DNA of 40,135 nucleotides from Blautia sp. GTDB taxonomy: Bacteria; Bacillota; Clostridia; Lachnospirales; Lachnospiraceae. The first letter of the stretch is position 1. Each line of letters begins with the position of its first letter. Shown piece after piece: positions 32,818 through 40,135 of this stretch. Where the stretch lies: assembly GCA_026169535.1 (NCBI GenBank), contig JAPFCU010000069.1, forward strand, positions 1-40,135, given 5' to 3'. The notes under the pieces are model-generated. The model saw only the letters and a list, made by a program, of their open reading frames with translations, had not been told where the DNA came from and ran no database searches. A program made the position numbers and the translations under genes.

Positions 32818-34209
32818 GTGAAGAACAGAGATGATTTTAAGAGATTTGTTGTATATTGTCTGGCCAGTATTGTGATCGTTGCCCAGACAGTCGTATTTGC
32901 CTATATTTGGTATGATTTTTACAGAGGGCTGATATTTGAACCTTTCTGGAGGAAAGGAAACTGGGTCCTGATCGCTATTTATGGATTGATTAGCTTTATG
33001 TTCTCCAAGTTTTACGGAGGTCTCAGAGTAGGCTATCTGAAAAGAATCGATGTATTCTATTCCATGATTCTGGCAACGATCTGTACAAATATAATCACCT
33101 ATTTACAGATCACGCTGATCAACCGATGGTTTCTGGATCCATGGCCTATGATACAAATGACCTTTGTGCAGTTTGCTATCATTGTTCTGTGGATATGGGG
33201 ATCCAGATTTATTTATTCAAAGCTGTACAGAGCCAGAAAACTTCTGGTGATCCACGGAGATCGGGATCCCGGTGATCTGATCCATAAAATGAATTCCAGA
33301 AGTGATAAATATAATATCAGCGGAATGGTTCATGTGAATGTGGGAGAAAAAGAAATTCATAAAATGATGCGTGATTATGAGGGAGTGATCATCTGGGATC
33401 TTCCTTCAAATATCAGAAACCGATACCTGAAGTATTGTTTTGCACATTCGATCCGCTGTTATATGAGTCCTAAGATATCGGATGTGATCCTTATGGGAAG
33501 TGAACGGATCCATCTGTTTGATACACCTCTTCTGGTGGCGAAAAACATGGGGCTGTCTATAGAGCAGAGATTTATGAAAAGACTTCTGGATATTACTGTT
33601 TCCGGTATTGGAATCGTGCTTTCATCACCGATCATGCTGATCATTGCACTTATGGTAAAGCTTTATGACGGCGGCCCGGTATTTTATCGTCAGGATCGTC
33701 TGACTTTAGGAGGAAGAGAATTCCGTATTTTTAAATTCAGGAGTATGTGTGTGGATTCCGAAAAAAATGGAGCGCAGCTGGCATCTAAAAATGACAGCAG
33801 GATCACACCGGTAGGAAAGGTTCTTCGAAATCTTCATCTGGATGAGCTGCCCCAGCTTTTTAATGTATTTAAGGGAGATATGTCTCTGGTAGGACCACGC
33901 CCGGAACGAAAATGCATTATGCATGAGTACCAGAAGGAACTTCCGGAATTTTATTATCGTCTGAAAGTAAAAGCCGGACTGACAGGCTATGCCCAGGTTT
34001 ATGGTAAATATAATACAACTCCGTATGATAAACTGAAGCTGGACCTTTTTTATATTGAAAATTATTCGTTTTTCCTTGATCTGAAGCTTCTTCTTATGAC
34101 AGTGAAGATTTTTTGTCAGAAAGAAGTATCAGAGGGGGTTGAAGACAATCAGAGAAATGCACTGAAAGATTCTGTAAAGGATCTTCCGGGGGAGGAAAAA
34201 AATGAGTGA
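32818..34209 (+). CDS. Polyprenyl glycosylphosphotransferase (WcaJ/CpsE type)
   Basis: The 463-residue protein has about four N-terminal membrane helices and a middle Rossmann-like domain. A fifth hydrophobic helix (LLDITVSGIGIVLSSPIML) precedes the C-terminal bacterial sugar transferase domain with FRSM, LHLDELPQLFNVFKGDMSLVGPRP and KAGLTGYAQVYG. It transfers a sugar-1-phosphate from a nucleotide sugar to undecaprenyl phosphate, starting repeat-unit synthesis of a surface polysaccharide. GTG start at 32818 with AAGAGGG (32804-32810). It overlaps licD by 8 bp. Confidence 0.93.
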   Translation: MKNRDDFKRFVVYCLASIVIVAQTVVFAYIWYDFYRGLIFEPFWRKGNWVLIAIYGLISFMFSKFYGGLRVGYLKRIDVFYSMILATICTNIITYLQITLINRWFLDPWPMIQMTFVQFAIIVLWIWGSRFIYSKLYRARKLLVIHGDRDPGDLIHKMNSRSDKYNISGMVHVNVGEKEIHKMMRDYEGVIIWDLPSNIRNRYLKYCFAHSIRCYMSPKISDVILMGSERIHLFDTPLLVAKNMGLSIEQRFMKRLLDITVSGIGIVLSSPIMLIIALMVKLYDGGPVFYRQDRLTLGGREFRIFKFRSMCVDSEKNGAQLASKNDSRITPVGKVLRNLHLDELPQLFNVFKGDMSLVGPRPERKCIMHEYQKELPEFYYRLKVKAGLTGYAQVYGKYNTTPYDKLKLDLFYIENYSFFLDLKLLLMTVKIFCQKEVSEGVEDNQRNALKDSVKDLPGEEKNE

Positions 34210-35044
34210 GTGTACAGAGGATAAGAACAGAGAGGACCTGCGCAGACTTCAGCTTGTGGAGCTGGATATTCTGAAGGAATTTCTGCGTATCTGTAAGAAA
34301 TATCATCTTAGATATTATGCGCTGGGCGGCACTTTGCTGGGAGCCGTGAGGCATAAAGGATTTATTCCCTGGGATGATGATGTGGATATGGGAATGCCGC
34401 GTCCGGATTTTGAGAAATTTGAGGCTGTAGTGGAAAGCGAACTGCCGGAATATTTTCATTATCTCAGTTATCAGAGGACAGAGGGATATACCCATTATGT
34501 ACCGCGGATGACAGACAGTCGGGTAAAGGTGGTGGACGAATCTGCTCTGGTAGACAGAGAGAAAGATGCCTGGATCGATATTTTTCCGCTGGATGGAATG
34601 CCTGGAAATAAAGTTCTGCGAAAAATCCATTGTTTCCGCCTGCTGATAGCAAGAGCCAGAGTGAATTATTCACTTTTTTCTACAAATGTTGACATGAAAC
34701 GCCAGGACAGACCTCTGCATGAACGGATTTTGATCGCGGCAGGAAAAGTTTTTCCTGTAGAAAAAATATTCCGTACATCCAGAGAACTGGATCGTTTGGA
34801 TCACCTGATGAAAAAATATGATTACGATCAGTCCTCGTATCTGGTGAATTTTATGGGCATTCACAAATTAAAGGAAATGTTCCATAAAAACAATTACGGG
34901 AAAGGTGCAGATTATACATTTGAGGATGTAAAACTTCGCGGACCGTATGATTATGATTTTGTATTGAAGCAGATGTATGGTGATTACTGGAATCCTCCAA
35001 AAGCAGGAGAAATGAATCACCATAATACGAGAATCAAGGAGTAG
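34202..35044 (+). CDS. LicD family phosphotransferase
   Basis: The 280-residue protein has the LicD signature YYALGGTLLGAVRHKGFIPWDDDVD (about 38-62) and PRPDFEKFE. LicD proteins transfer phosphocholine or similar phospho-substituents to surface glycans such as teichoic acid or capsule. No choline-uptake or CTP-activation genes are nearby, so the donor is open. Its position between the sugar transferase and a GT2 enzyme supports glycan decoration. Confidence 0.9.
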   Translation: MSECTEDKNREDLRRLQLVELDILKEFLRICKKYHLRYYALGGTLLGAVRHKGFIPWDDDVDMGMPRPDFEKFEAVVESELPEYFHYLSYQRTEGYTHYVPRMTDSRVKVVDESALVDREKDAWIDIFPLDGMPGNKVLRKIHCFRLLIARARVNYSLFSTNVDMKRQDRPLHERILIAAGKVFPVEKIFRTSRELDRLDHLMKKYDYDQSSYLVNFMGIHKLKEMFHKNNYGKGADYTFEDVKLRGPYDYDFVLKQMYGDYWNPPKAGEMNHHNTRIKE

Positions 35045-35047
35045 TCT

Positions 35048-35884
35048 ATGCAAGATAAGACACAGGAAGCATATTCCGTTCTGATGGCTGTTTATAAAAA
35101 AGAGAATCCGGTTTTTTTTCGTCAGAGTATAGAGAGTATGATGAATCAGACACTTCCGTTTTCGGACTTTGTTCTTGTGTGTGACGGACCGCTTACCAGA
35201 GAACTGAACAGTGTGATCCAGTGGGCGCAGGAGAAACTTGGAGAGAGGCTTCAGTGCATCAGGCTGAAAGAAAACAGAGGACTTGGAAATGCACTGCGGG
35301 CAGGAGTGCCTCGATGTCGCTGTTCTGTTATCGCAAGAATGGACAGTGATGATATCAGCAGACCGGATCGATGTGAAAAACAGTTTCGCATATTAGAAAA
35401 AGATGGATATTCCATTGTCAGCGGAACACTTCAGGAATTTACAGAGATACCCGGTGATCTGCAGCGGTTCAGGGTTCTTCCAAGAACACCGGCAGAGATC
35501 AGGGATTATGCAAAAAAAAGAAATCCGTTTAATCACCCTTGTGTTATGTACCGCAAGGAGGAGGTTCTGAAAGCGGGAAATTATCAGGATTTCCCCGGAT
35601 TTGAAGACTATTGTCTTTGGGTCCGCATGCTGATAAACGGTGCTGAAGGATATAATATTCAGGAGCCGGTGCTTGATATGCGTACAGGAAACGGTATGTA
35701 CAGCCGCAGAGGAGGTTTTTCCTATCTGCGCTGGCTGCTTCGTTTTCAAAGGTTTTTACTGGACAAAAAATTTATCACAAAGGGAAGATATATAAAAAAT
35801 TGTGTGGTCCGTACCATGGTAAGCATTGTACCGGGAGGTCTGAGGGAAACTTTTTATAAGCTGTTTCTGAGAGGAAATAAATGA
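35048..35884 (+). CDS. Glycosyltransferase family 2 (AmsE-like)
   Basis: The 278-residue soluble GT-A enzyme has YSVLMAVYKKENP at the N-terminus, CDGPLT, the metal-binding MDSDD (98-102) and GFEDYCLWVRML in the acceptor region. It adds a sugar to the lipid-linked glycan. It starts 3 bp after licD and ends just before a terminator. Confidence 0.92.
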   Translation: MQDKTQEAYSVLMAVYKKENPVFFRQSIESMMNQTLPFSDFVLVCDGPLTRELNSVIQWAQEKLGERLQCIRLKENRGLGNALRAGVPRCRCSVIARMDSDDISRPDRCEKQFRILEKDGYSIVSGTLQEFTEIPGDLQRFRVLPRTPAEIRDYAKKRNPFNHPCVMYRKEEVLKAGNYQDFPGFEDYCLWVRMLINGAEGYNIQEPVLDMRTGNGMYSRRGGFSYLRWLLRFQRFLLDKKFITKGRYIKNCVVRTMVSIVPGGLRETFYKLFLRGNK

Positions 35885-35895
35885 AAATATAAAGA

Positions 35896-35930
35896 AAAAA
35901 GACTGCGAGAAAGTTTTCTGCAGTCTTTTT
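35896..35930. terminator. Bidirectional terminator
   Basis: GACTGC (35901-35906) and GCAGTC (35920-35925) with flanking A-run and T-run, between the convergent GT2 and exporter genes. Confidence 0.85.
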
Positions 35931-35945
35931 CTTTATATGGTTCTG

Positions 35946-36683
35946 TCAGCTTTTTTCCATAAAGTTTACATACTCTTCCAGTACGGGAGTAGGTTCGCCG
36001 ATACGCTTGATCTGTCCATCATGCATCCACATAACAGTATCACAGAGTTCTCTGAGAGTTTCAATACTATGAGAAACAATGACAACAGTACGGTCTTTGT
36101 TGGAGATCAGGCTTTTCATTTTATTGTAGCTTTTCTTTTTAAATTTCTGATCGCCAACGCTGAGAACCTCATCAATAAGCATGATGTCTGTTTCCAGAAT
36201 GGCAGTGATGGAAAATGCCAGTTTGGAATACATACCGCTGGAGTATGTTCTTACAGGCATATCAATAAATTCTCCCAGTTCTGCAAATTCAACGATCTCG
36301 GGTTCTTTTGCCTTAACTTCTTCTTCGGAAAATCCCAGAAGCATACCGGAAAGGATAATATTTTCTCTTCCGGTCATTTCTCTCTGAAAGCCTACACCGA
36401 TAGACAAAAGAGAGATGCTGTGTCCTTTCAGGTCAATGGTGCCGCTGTCCGGGGAAAAGATTCCGGCAAGTGCATTCAGTGTAGTAGATTTTCCACTTCC
36501 GTTTTTGCCGATGATACCAAGGATCTCTCCCTGACGGACATAAAAGGAAATTCCTTTTACGGCAACAAAACGGTCTACATTGCGGCGTTTAAACTGCAGA
36601 AGACTTTTTTTAATAGAAGTTTTTTTCAGATTCTGATAACTGATCACCAGATCAGTGACTTCAATCGCATGCTGTTCTTCCAT
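35946..36683 (-). CDS. Polysaccharide ABC exporter ATPase (Wzt/TagH type)
   Basis: The 245-residue ATPase has Walker A GKNGSGKST (59-67), signature YSSGMYSKLAFS and Walker B IMLIDEVLSVGD. The N-terminal EVTDLVISYQNLKK followed by AVKGISFYVRQGE is typical of teichoic acid and O-antigen exporters. The C-terminal carbohydrate-binding domain of some Wzt proteins is absent. It is co-transcribed with the permease one base upstream and probably exports the glycan made by the convergent cluster. Confidence 0.92.
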   Translation of the reverse strand: MEEQHAIEVTDLVISYQNLKKTSIKKSLLQFKRRNVDRFVAVKGISFYVRQGEILGIIGKNGSGKSTTLNALAGIFSPDSGTIDLKGHSISLLSIGVGFQREMTGRENIILSGMLLGFSEEEVKAKEPEIVEFAELGEFIDMPVRTYSSGMYSKLAFSITAILETDIMLIDEVLSVGDQKFKKKSYNKMKSLISNKDRTVVIVSHSIETLRELCDTVMWMHDGQIKRIGEPTPVLEEYVNFMEKS

Positions 36684-36684
36684 A

Positions 36685-37470
36685 TTATATCACCTTTACA
36701 TAACTGTTTTCATTTTTGTAAATCTTGCGGATTCCAAGAATACTGATCAGCAGTCCGATCAGGAACCATGCAAGAAGGAGCTTCTGATTGGGGGCAGTTC
36801 CATACAATACACATTCACGCATAGAGGTCAGCAGGAATGCAATAGGATTGCCTTTTCCGATATATGCATTATAAGGGGCCGGCAGACGATCCATAATGCT
36901 CCAGAATACACCTGTAAGATAAAAAAGAAGTCTGAGGACAATATTCAGGACATTGGCCAGGTCTTCTACAAAAACACCGTAATGCAGAAGGAAGCAGCCG
37001 AAACCAAATACAATCATAAACAGTGTCAGAAGGATAGGAATAAAGTACAGAATATTCCATGTAACAGGTACTCTCCATACAAAAAGCATAACAACAATGA
37101 TAAGGAGAGAAATGGACATTTTAAATCCATTGACACACATTTTAATGATCAGAAGGATAAATTTCGGTATATATACTTTGGAAACAATAGCTTTATTGTT
37201 TTTGATCACTTTTACGCTCTGGATGAGGGATTTGTTGAAAAAATCCCATAAAGTGATTCCAATAAAGACGAAAACCGCAAAATACTGTTCTGAGGACTTA
37301 AATACATAGCCGAACATAAATACGTAGATCAACATGAAGCAAAGAGGGTCCAGGATCCACCACAGCCAGTTCAGGTAGGAATTGGCGATTTCGGATTTTA
37401 ACTGAGCCTTGGAAGAGTATATGGCATATTTCCAATACTTCTTCATGTCATCCATGAATCTTTTAAACAT
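36685..37470 (-). CDS. Polysaccharide ABC exporter permease (Wzm/TagG type)
   Basis: The 261-residue ABC-2 type membrane protein has about six membrane segments and the family stretches YLNWLWWILDPLCFMLIYVF and FYLTGVFWSIMDRLP. It forms the channel for undecaprenyl-linked glycan with the ATPase gene that follows after one base. The ATG at 37470 has AGGAGCG upstream. Confidence 0.92.
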   Translation of the reverse strand: MFKRFMDDMKKYWKYAIYSSKAQLKSEIANSYLNWLWWILDPLCFMLIYVFMFGYVFKSSEQYFAVFVFIGITLWDFFNKSLIQSVKVIKNNKAIVSKVYIPKFILLIIKMCVNGFKMSISLLIIVVMLFVWRVPVTWNILYFIPILLTLFMIVFGFGCFLLHYGVFVEDLANVLNIVLRLLFYLTGVFWSIMDRLPAPYNAYIGKGNPIAFLLTSMRECVLYGTAPNQKLLLAWFLIGLLISILGIRKIYKNENSYVKVI

Positions 37471-37510
37471 AAAATCCGCTCCTATATTGAAAAAAGATAT
37501 AATTAATTAT

Positions 37511-37544
37511 GACCCTTTTTCCGTTAATATTGTCGAAAAGGGTC
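37511..37544 (-). other. Leader hairpin of the exporter operon
   Basis: GACCCTTTT (37511-37519) pairs with AAAAGGGTC (37536-37544). It lies directly after the predicted transcription start and 40 bp before the permease start. No T-run follows; it may stabilise the message or be an operator. Confidence 0.5.
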
Positions 37545-37556
37545 TGAACCTCCCTT

Positions 37557-37585
37557 ATCATACACTAGGAAATGCCGGTTGACAA
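37557..37585 (-). promoter_or_regulatory. Promoter of the exporter operon
   Basis: On the minus strand TTGTCA (37585-37580), 17-bp spacer and TATGAT (37562-37557). Confidence 0.7.
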
Positions 37586-37689
37586 GGGGAAAATCAAGAA
37601 TCCCGGGGAATTTAAAAAAGAAGGATTTCCTAATAATATAAGCTGTTTTGGTGGAATACGGAAAAACTCTGCAAATTCAAGGAAAAGGC

Positions 37690-37719
37690 TTGACTTCAAT
37701 ATATATTTTGTGCTAAACT
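37690..37719 (+). promoter_or_regulatory. Promoter of the rpmG-secE-nusG block
   Basis: TTGACT (37690-37695), 18-bp spacer ending TGC, and TAAACT (37714-37719), about 110 bp before rpmG. Confidence 0.7.
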
Positions 37720-37828
37720 TGACAAGCGACATGGAAGTTGGGTCTTTTTTTTATGCCCGGAAACCTGCGTGAGCAAGGGAGACGGCAAAGAGAAGACCAT
37801 GCAAATGAAAACACTGGAGGTGGAAGTT

Positions 37829-37978
37829 GTGCGCGTTAAGATTACATTGGCATGTACGGAGTGCAAGCAGCGTAACTACAATATGACCAAGGAGAAAAAG
37901 AATCATCCTGAGCGTCTTGAGACTAAAAAATATTGTAAGTTCTGCCGTAAACACACTCTGCACAAGGAAACGAAGTAA
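37829..37978 (+). CDS. rpmG: 50S ribosomal protein L33
   Basis: The 49-residue protein keeps both zinc CxxC pairs (CTEC and CKFC), the zinc-binding form of L33. I place the start at GTG 37829 because GGAGG (37817-37821) precedes it and the family begins [12 protein letters not shown]; the longer ATG reading from 37769 adds 20 unrelated residues. Position before secE and nusG is conserved in Firmicutes. Confidence 0.93.
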   Translation: MRVKITLACTECKQRNYNMTKEKKNHPERLETKKYCKFCRKHTLHKETK

Positions 37979-38003
37979 TCACAGAGAATTGTGAGGTTAA
38001 ACT

Positions 38004-38222
38004 ATGCAAGAGAAAGAAAAATCTACTGGCAAAACTCAGAATACCCAGAAGAAATCATGGTTTAAGGGACTGAAAGCAGAGTTCAACAAGATTGTATGGA
38101 CAGACAAAGCCACACTGGCGAAACAAACAGTGGTTGTCTCTTTAGTCACGGTTATTCTGGCTGTGATGATCAGCATTATGGATTCAGCTATTCTGGAAGG
38201 TATTAATCTTATCATAAAATAA
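38004..38222 (+). CDS. secE: Protein translocase subunit SecE
   Basis: The 72-residue protein has a charged N-terminus, the KAEFNKIVWTDK amphipathic motif and one C-terminal membrane helix, the minimal SecE form of Firmicutes. It joins SecY in the membrane. It sits 16 bp before nusG. Confidence 0.93.
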   Translation: MQEKEKSTGKTQNTQKKSWFKGLKAEFNKIVWTDKATLAKQTVVVSLVTVILAVMISIMDSAILEGINLIIK

Positions 38223-38238
38223 GGATAACGGTGATTGT

Positions 38239-38754
38239 ATGTCAGAAGCGAAATGGTATGTTGTTCATACCTATTCCGGGTATGAAAACAAAGTAAAAGC
38301 AAACATTGAAAAAACAATTGAAAACAGACACCTGGAGGATCAGATCCTGGAGGTCCGTGTTCCCCTTGAGGACGTAGTCGAGATGAGAAACGGTACTCCG
38401 AAACAGGTTCAGAAAAAGATGTTCCCGGGATATGTGCTTCTCAACATGGTCATGAATGATGATACCTGGTATGTTGTCCGCAATACCCGAGGTGTAACCG
38501 GATTTGTAGGACCGGGATCTAAGCCGGTACCGCTTACCGAAGAAGAGATGCTTCCGTTAGGTATTAAGGAAGAAAACATCCGTGTTGATTTTGCAGAAGG
38601 TGATATGGTAGTTGTTACAGGCGGAGCCTGGAAGGATACTGCCGGAGTTATTACTGCGATCAATGCTCAGAAGCAGACGGTTACCATCAATGTTGAATTG
38701 TTCGGCCGCGAAACGCCGGTAGAAATAAGTTTCGCAGAGATTAAGAAAGCGTAA
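38239..38754 (+). CDS. nusG: Transcription termination/antitermination factor NusG
   Basis: The 171-residue protein has the NGN domain ([37 protein letters not shown]) and a C-terminal KOW domain ([18 protein letters not shown]). It binds RNA polymerase and modulates pausing and termination. Order secE-nusG-rplK is conserved. Confidence 0.95.
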   Translation: MSEAKWYVVHTYSGYENKVKANIEKTIENRHLEDQILEVRVPLEDVVEMRNGTPKQVQKKMFPGYVLLNMVMNDDTWYVVRNTRGVTGFVGPGSKPVPLTEEEMLPLGIKEENIRVDFAEGDMVVVTGGAWKDTAGVITAINAQKQTVTINVELFGRETPVEISFAEIKKA

Positions 38755-38763
38755 CACATTCAA

Positions 38764-38793
38764 GTGGGAGGGAAAAACCCCCGCCAATACCAC
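38764..38793 (+). promoter_or_regulatory. L1-leader-like hairpin before rplK
   Basis: GTGG (38764-38767) pairs with CCAC (38790-38793), with an inner GAGGG/CCCCC stem separated by an asymmetric loop. A similar element precedes rplA. Both lie a few bases before AGGAGG and resemble the ribosomal protein L1 autoregulatory sites known upstream of rplK. Confidence 0.55.
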
Positions 38794-38810
38794 ATAGGAG
38801 GTGCCGAAAA

Positions 38811-39236
38811 ATGGCAAAAAAAGTAACAGGTTATATTAAATTACAGATTCCGGCTGGCAAGGCAACCCCAGCACCGCCGGTAGGTCCGGCTCTTGGTCAG
38901 CACGGTGTAAACATTGTACAGTTCACAAAAGAGTTCAATGCCAGAACAGCAGATCAGGGCGATCTGATCATTCCGGTTGTGATCACTGTTTATGCAGACA
39001 GAAGTTTCAGCTTCATAACCAAAACTCCGCCGGCAGCAGTTCTTCTTAAGAAGGCAGCTAACATCAAATCCGGTTCCGGCGTACCGAACAAAAACAAGGT
39101 TGCAAAAGTTACAAAGGCTCAGGTTCAGGAAATCGCAGAGCTGAAGATGAAAGATTTAAATGCAGCATCTCTTGAAGCAGCTATGAGCATGATTGCAGGT
39201 ACTGCAAGAAGTATGGGAATCGAAGTTGTAGACTGA
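38811..39236 (+). CDS. rplK: 50S ribosomal protein L11
   Basis: The 141-residue protein is a full L11: N-terminal domain with [21 protein letters not shown] and the rRNA-binding C-terminal domain ([23 protein letters not shown]). It belongs to the GTPase centre of the large subunit. AGGAGGTG precedes the ATG. Confidence 0.97.
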   Translation: MAKKVTGYIKLQIPAGKATPAPPVGPALGQHGVNIVQFTKEFNARTADQGDLIIPVVITVYADRSFSFITKTPPAAVLLKKAANIKSGSGVPNKNKVAKVTKAQVQEIAELKMKDLNAASLEAAMSMIAGTARSMGIEVVD

Positions 39237-39278
39237 TCTTCCCTCAGAATTGCCAAATAGAGAAACTACAATTATGAA

Positions 39279-39306
39279 GTGGGAGGGAAATCCCCGCAAT
39301 TACCAC
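39279..39306 (+). promoter_or_regulatory. Second L1-leader-like hairpin, before rplA
   Basis: GTGG (39279-39282) pairs with CCAC (39303-39306), with GAGGG/TCCCC inside. It shares GTGGGAGGGAAA and TACCACA with the site before rplK. Confidence 0.5.
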
Positions 39307-39320
39307 AGGAGGTTATAGAA

Positions 39321-40013
39321 ATGAAACGAGGAAAGAAATACGTGGAAGCTGCGAAAGCAGTAGACCGCGCAACATTATATGATACCGCAGAGGCTATCAG
39401 CCTTGTGAAAAAAACAGCAGTTGCTAAGTTTGACGAGACTATCGAAGTTCATATCCGTACAGGCTGCGATGGACGTCATGCAGATCAGCAGATTCGTGGT
39501 GCAGTTGTTCTGCCTCATGGAACTGGTAAAAAAGTTCGTGTTCTTGTATTTGCTAAGGATGCAAAAGCTGAGGAAGCAAAAGCTGCAGGAGCTGAATTCG
39601 TAGGAGCTGAGGACCTGATTCCGAAGATCCAGAACGAAGGATGGCTTGATTTCGACGTTGTTGTTGCTACACCGGATATGATGGGCGTTGTAGGACGTCT
39701 GGGTCGTGTACTTGGACCAAAAGGTCTTATGCCGAACCCGAAAGCCGGAACTGTAACTATGGACGTTACAAAAGCGGTTCATGAAATCAAAGCAGGTAAG
39801 ATTGAGTATCGTCTTGACAAAACCAATATCATCCATGTTCCGGTAGGTAAAGCATCCTTTACTGAGGAACAGTTAAGCGACAACTTCCAGACGCTTATCG
39901 AAGCTATCGTTAAGGCTCGTCCGAGCACTCTGAAAGGTCAGTACCTGAGAAGCGTAACAATCGCTCCGACAATGGGACCTGGTGTGAAGATCAACCCGGC
40001 GAAATTAGCTTAA
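39321..40013 (+). CDS. rplA: 50S ribosomal protein L1
   Basis: The 230-residue L1 has [12 protein letters not shown] at the N-terminus, the [21 protein letters not shown] motif (split here only for length: [12 protein letters not shown]) and the C-terminal [15 protein letters not shown] start at ATG 39321 after AGGAGG (39307-39312); an upstream GTG reading from 39279 runs through the leader hairpin. It binds 23S rRNA at the L1 stalk and in many bacteria represses its own operon. Confidence 0.97.
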   Translation: MKRGKKYVEAAKAVDRATLYDTAEAISLVKKTAVAKFDETIEVHIRTGCDGRHADQQIRGAVVLPHGTGKKVRVLVFAKDAKAEEAKAAGAEFVGAEDLIPKIQNEGWLDFDVVVATPDMMGVVGRLGRVLGPKGLMPNPKAGTVTMDVTKAVHEIKAGKIEYRLDKTNIIHVPVGKASFTEEQLSDNFQTLIEAIVKARPSTLKGQYLRSVTIAPTMGPGVKINPAKLA

Positions 40014-40026
40014 TAAATGAAAACAG

Positions 40027-40060
40027 GGGCATTCCTTTCGGGGGATGCTCTTTTGTTTTT
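40027..40060 (+). terminator. Terminator after rplA
   Basis: GGGCATTCC (40027-40035) pairs with GGGATGCTC (40042-40050, with wobble pairs), followed by TTTTGTTTTT. It closes the rplKA transcript before any rplJ/rplL genes. Confidence 0.85.
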
Positions 40061-40072
40061 GGGGGTATTATA

Positions 40073-40135
40073 GTGATAAAAAGAAAAACTCCTCTTCAGA
40101 AAGAAAAACTGCTGCTTGAAAAACAGGAAAAAAGA
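40073..40135 (+). CDS. Possible start of a further gene, cut by the right edge
   Basis: A GTG at 40073, preceded by GGGGG at about 40061-40065, opens a frame that stays open to the window end (21 codons, beginning MIKRKTPLQKEKLLLEKQ). The visible part is lysine- and glutamate-rich and not recognisable. It does not look like the start of L10. Confidence 0.35.
   Translation, partial: MIKRKTPLQKEKLLLEKQEKR

Noticed and set aside
36655-37251. 198-codon plus-strand ORF across the exporter permease
   Set aside because: Antisense to a clear ABC-2 permease; no ribosome binding site and no family features.
37572-37772. 66-codon ORF upstream of rpmG
   Set aside because: It overlaps the rpmG promoter, lacks a ribosome binding site and has no recognisable features.

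Overview
The window looks like chromosomal DNA of a gut-type Lachnospiraceae (Clostridia, Gram-positive, Blautia or Ruminococcus-like). This is inferred from gene content: a fabH-acpP-fabK-fabD-fabG-fabF-accB-fabZ-accC-accDA operon, the clostridial glgC/glgD pair, an M-box in front of an MgtE-type transporter, and the rpmG-secE-nusG-rplK-rplA block. Strong AGGAGG ribosome binding sites and sigma-A promoters are found throughout. No rRNA, tRNA, CRISPR array or intact transposase gene was seen.

Layout. 1-2813: an AT-rich accessory strip of small unrecognised genes that resemble immunity genes of polymorphic toxins, one probably broken by a frameshift. 2868-5339: divergent MATE and AEC transporters; the MATE gene has an attenuator-like leader. 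5417-7137: a divergent PlsY-like acyltransferase translationally coupled to a UgtP/MGDG-synthase-like glycosyltransferase, probably for membrane (glyco)lipids. 7253-16078: the most unusual locus, a methyltransferase/aspartoacylase-like/methyltransferase triple fusion, a LysR regulator, and a five-gene Opp/Nik-type ABC importer. An 18-bp sequence lies in inverted orientation beside the fusion-gene promoter and upstream of the importer promoter. 16093-17102: a membrane-domain-only MgtE behind an M-box riboswitch. 17185-17514: an SMR efflux protein.

18147-27391 is a complete type II fatty-acid initiation and elongation operon, from malonyl-CoA synthesis (AccB, AccC, fused AccDA) through FabD, FabH, FabF, FabG, FabZ and FabK. 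It starts at a near-consensus promoter with a FabT-like palindrome. Two diverged copies of a roughly 410-480 bp palindrome-rich repeat flank the operon in inverted orientation (17608-18019 and 27402-27885).

27897-29959: a LysR regulator behind a split chromate-transporter pair (minus strand). 30197-32453: glgC-glgD for ADP-glucose and glycogen synthesis (minus strand). 32818-35884: a surface-glycan cluster (polyprenyl glycosylphosphotransferase, LicD, GT2). It converges on a Wzm/Wzt-type polysaccharide ABC exporter (35946-37470, minus strand). 37829-40013: rpmG, secE, nusG, rplK and rplA, where two similar L1-leader-like hairpins precede rplK and rplA, followed by a terminator and the first codons of a possible further gene at the right edge.

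All functional names rest on motif and family recognition by eye; no database search was run.
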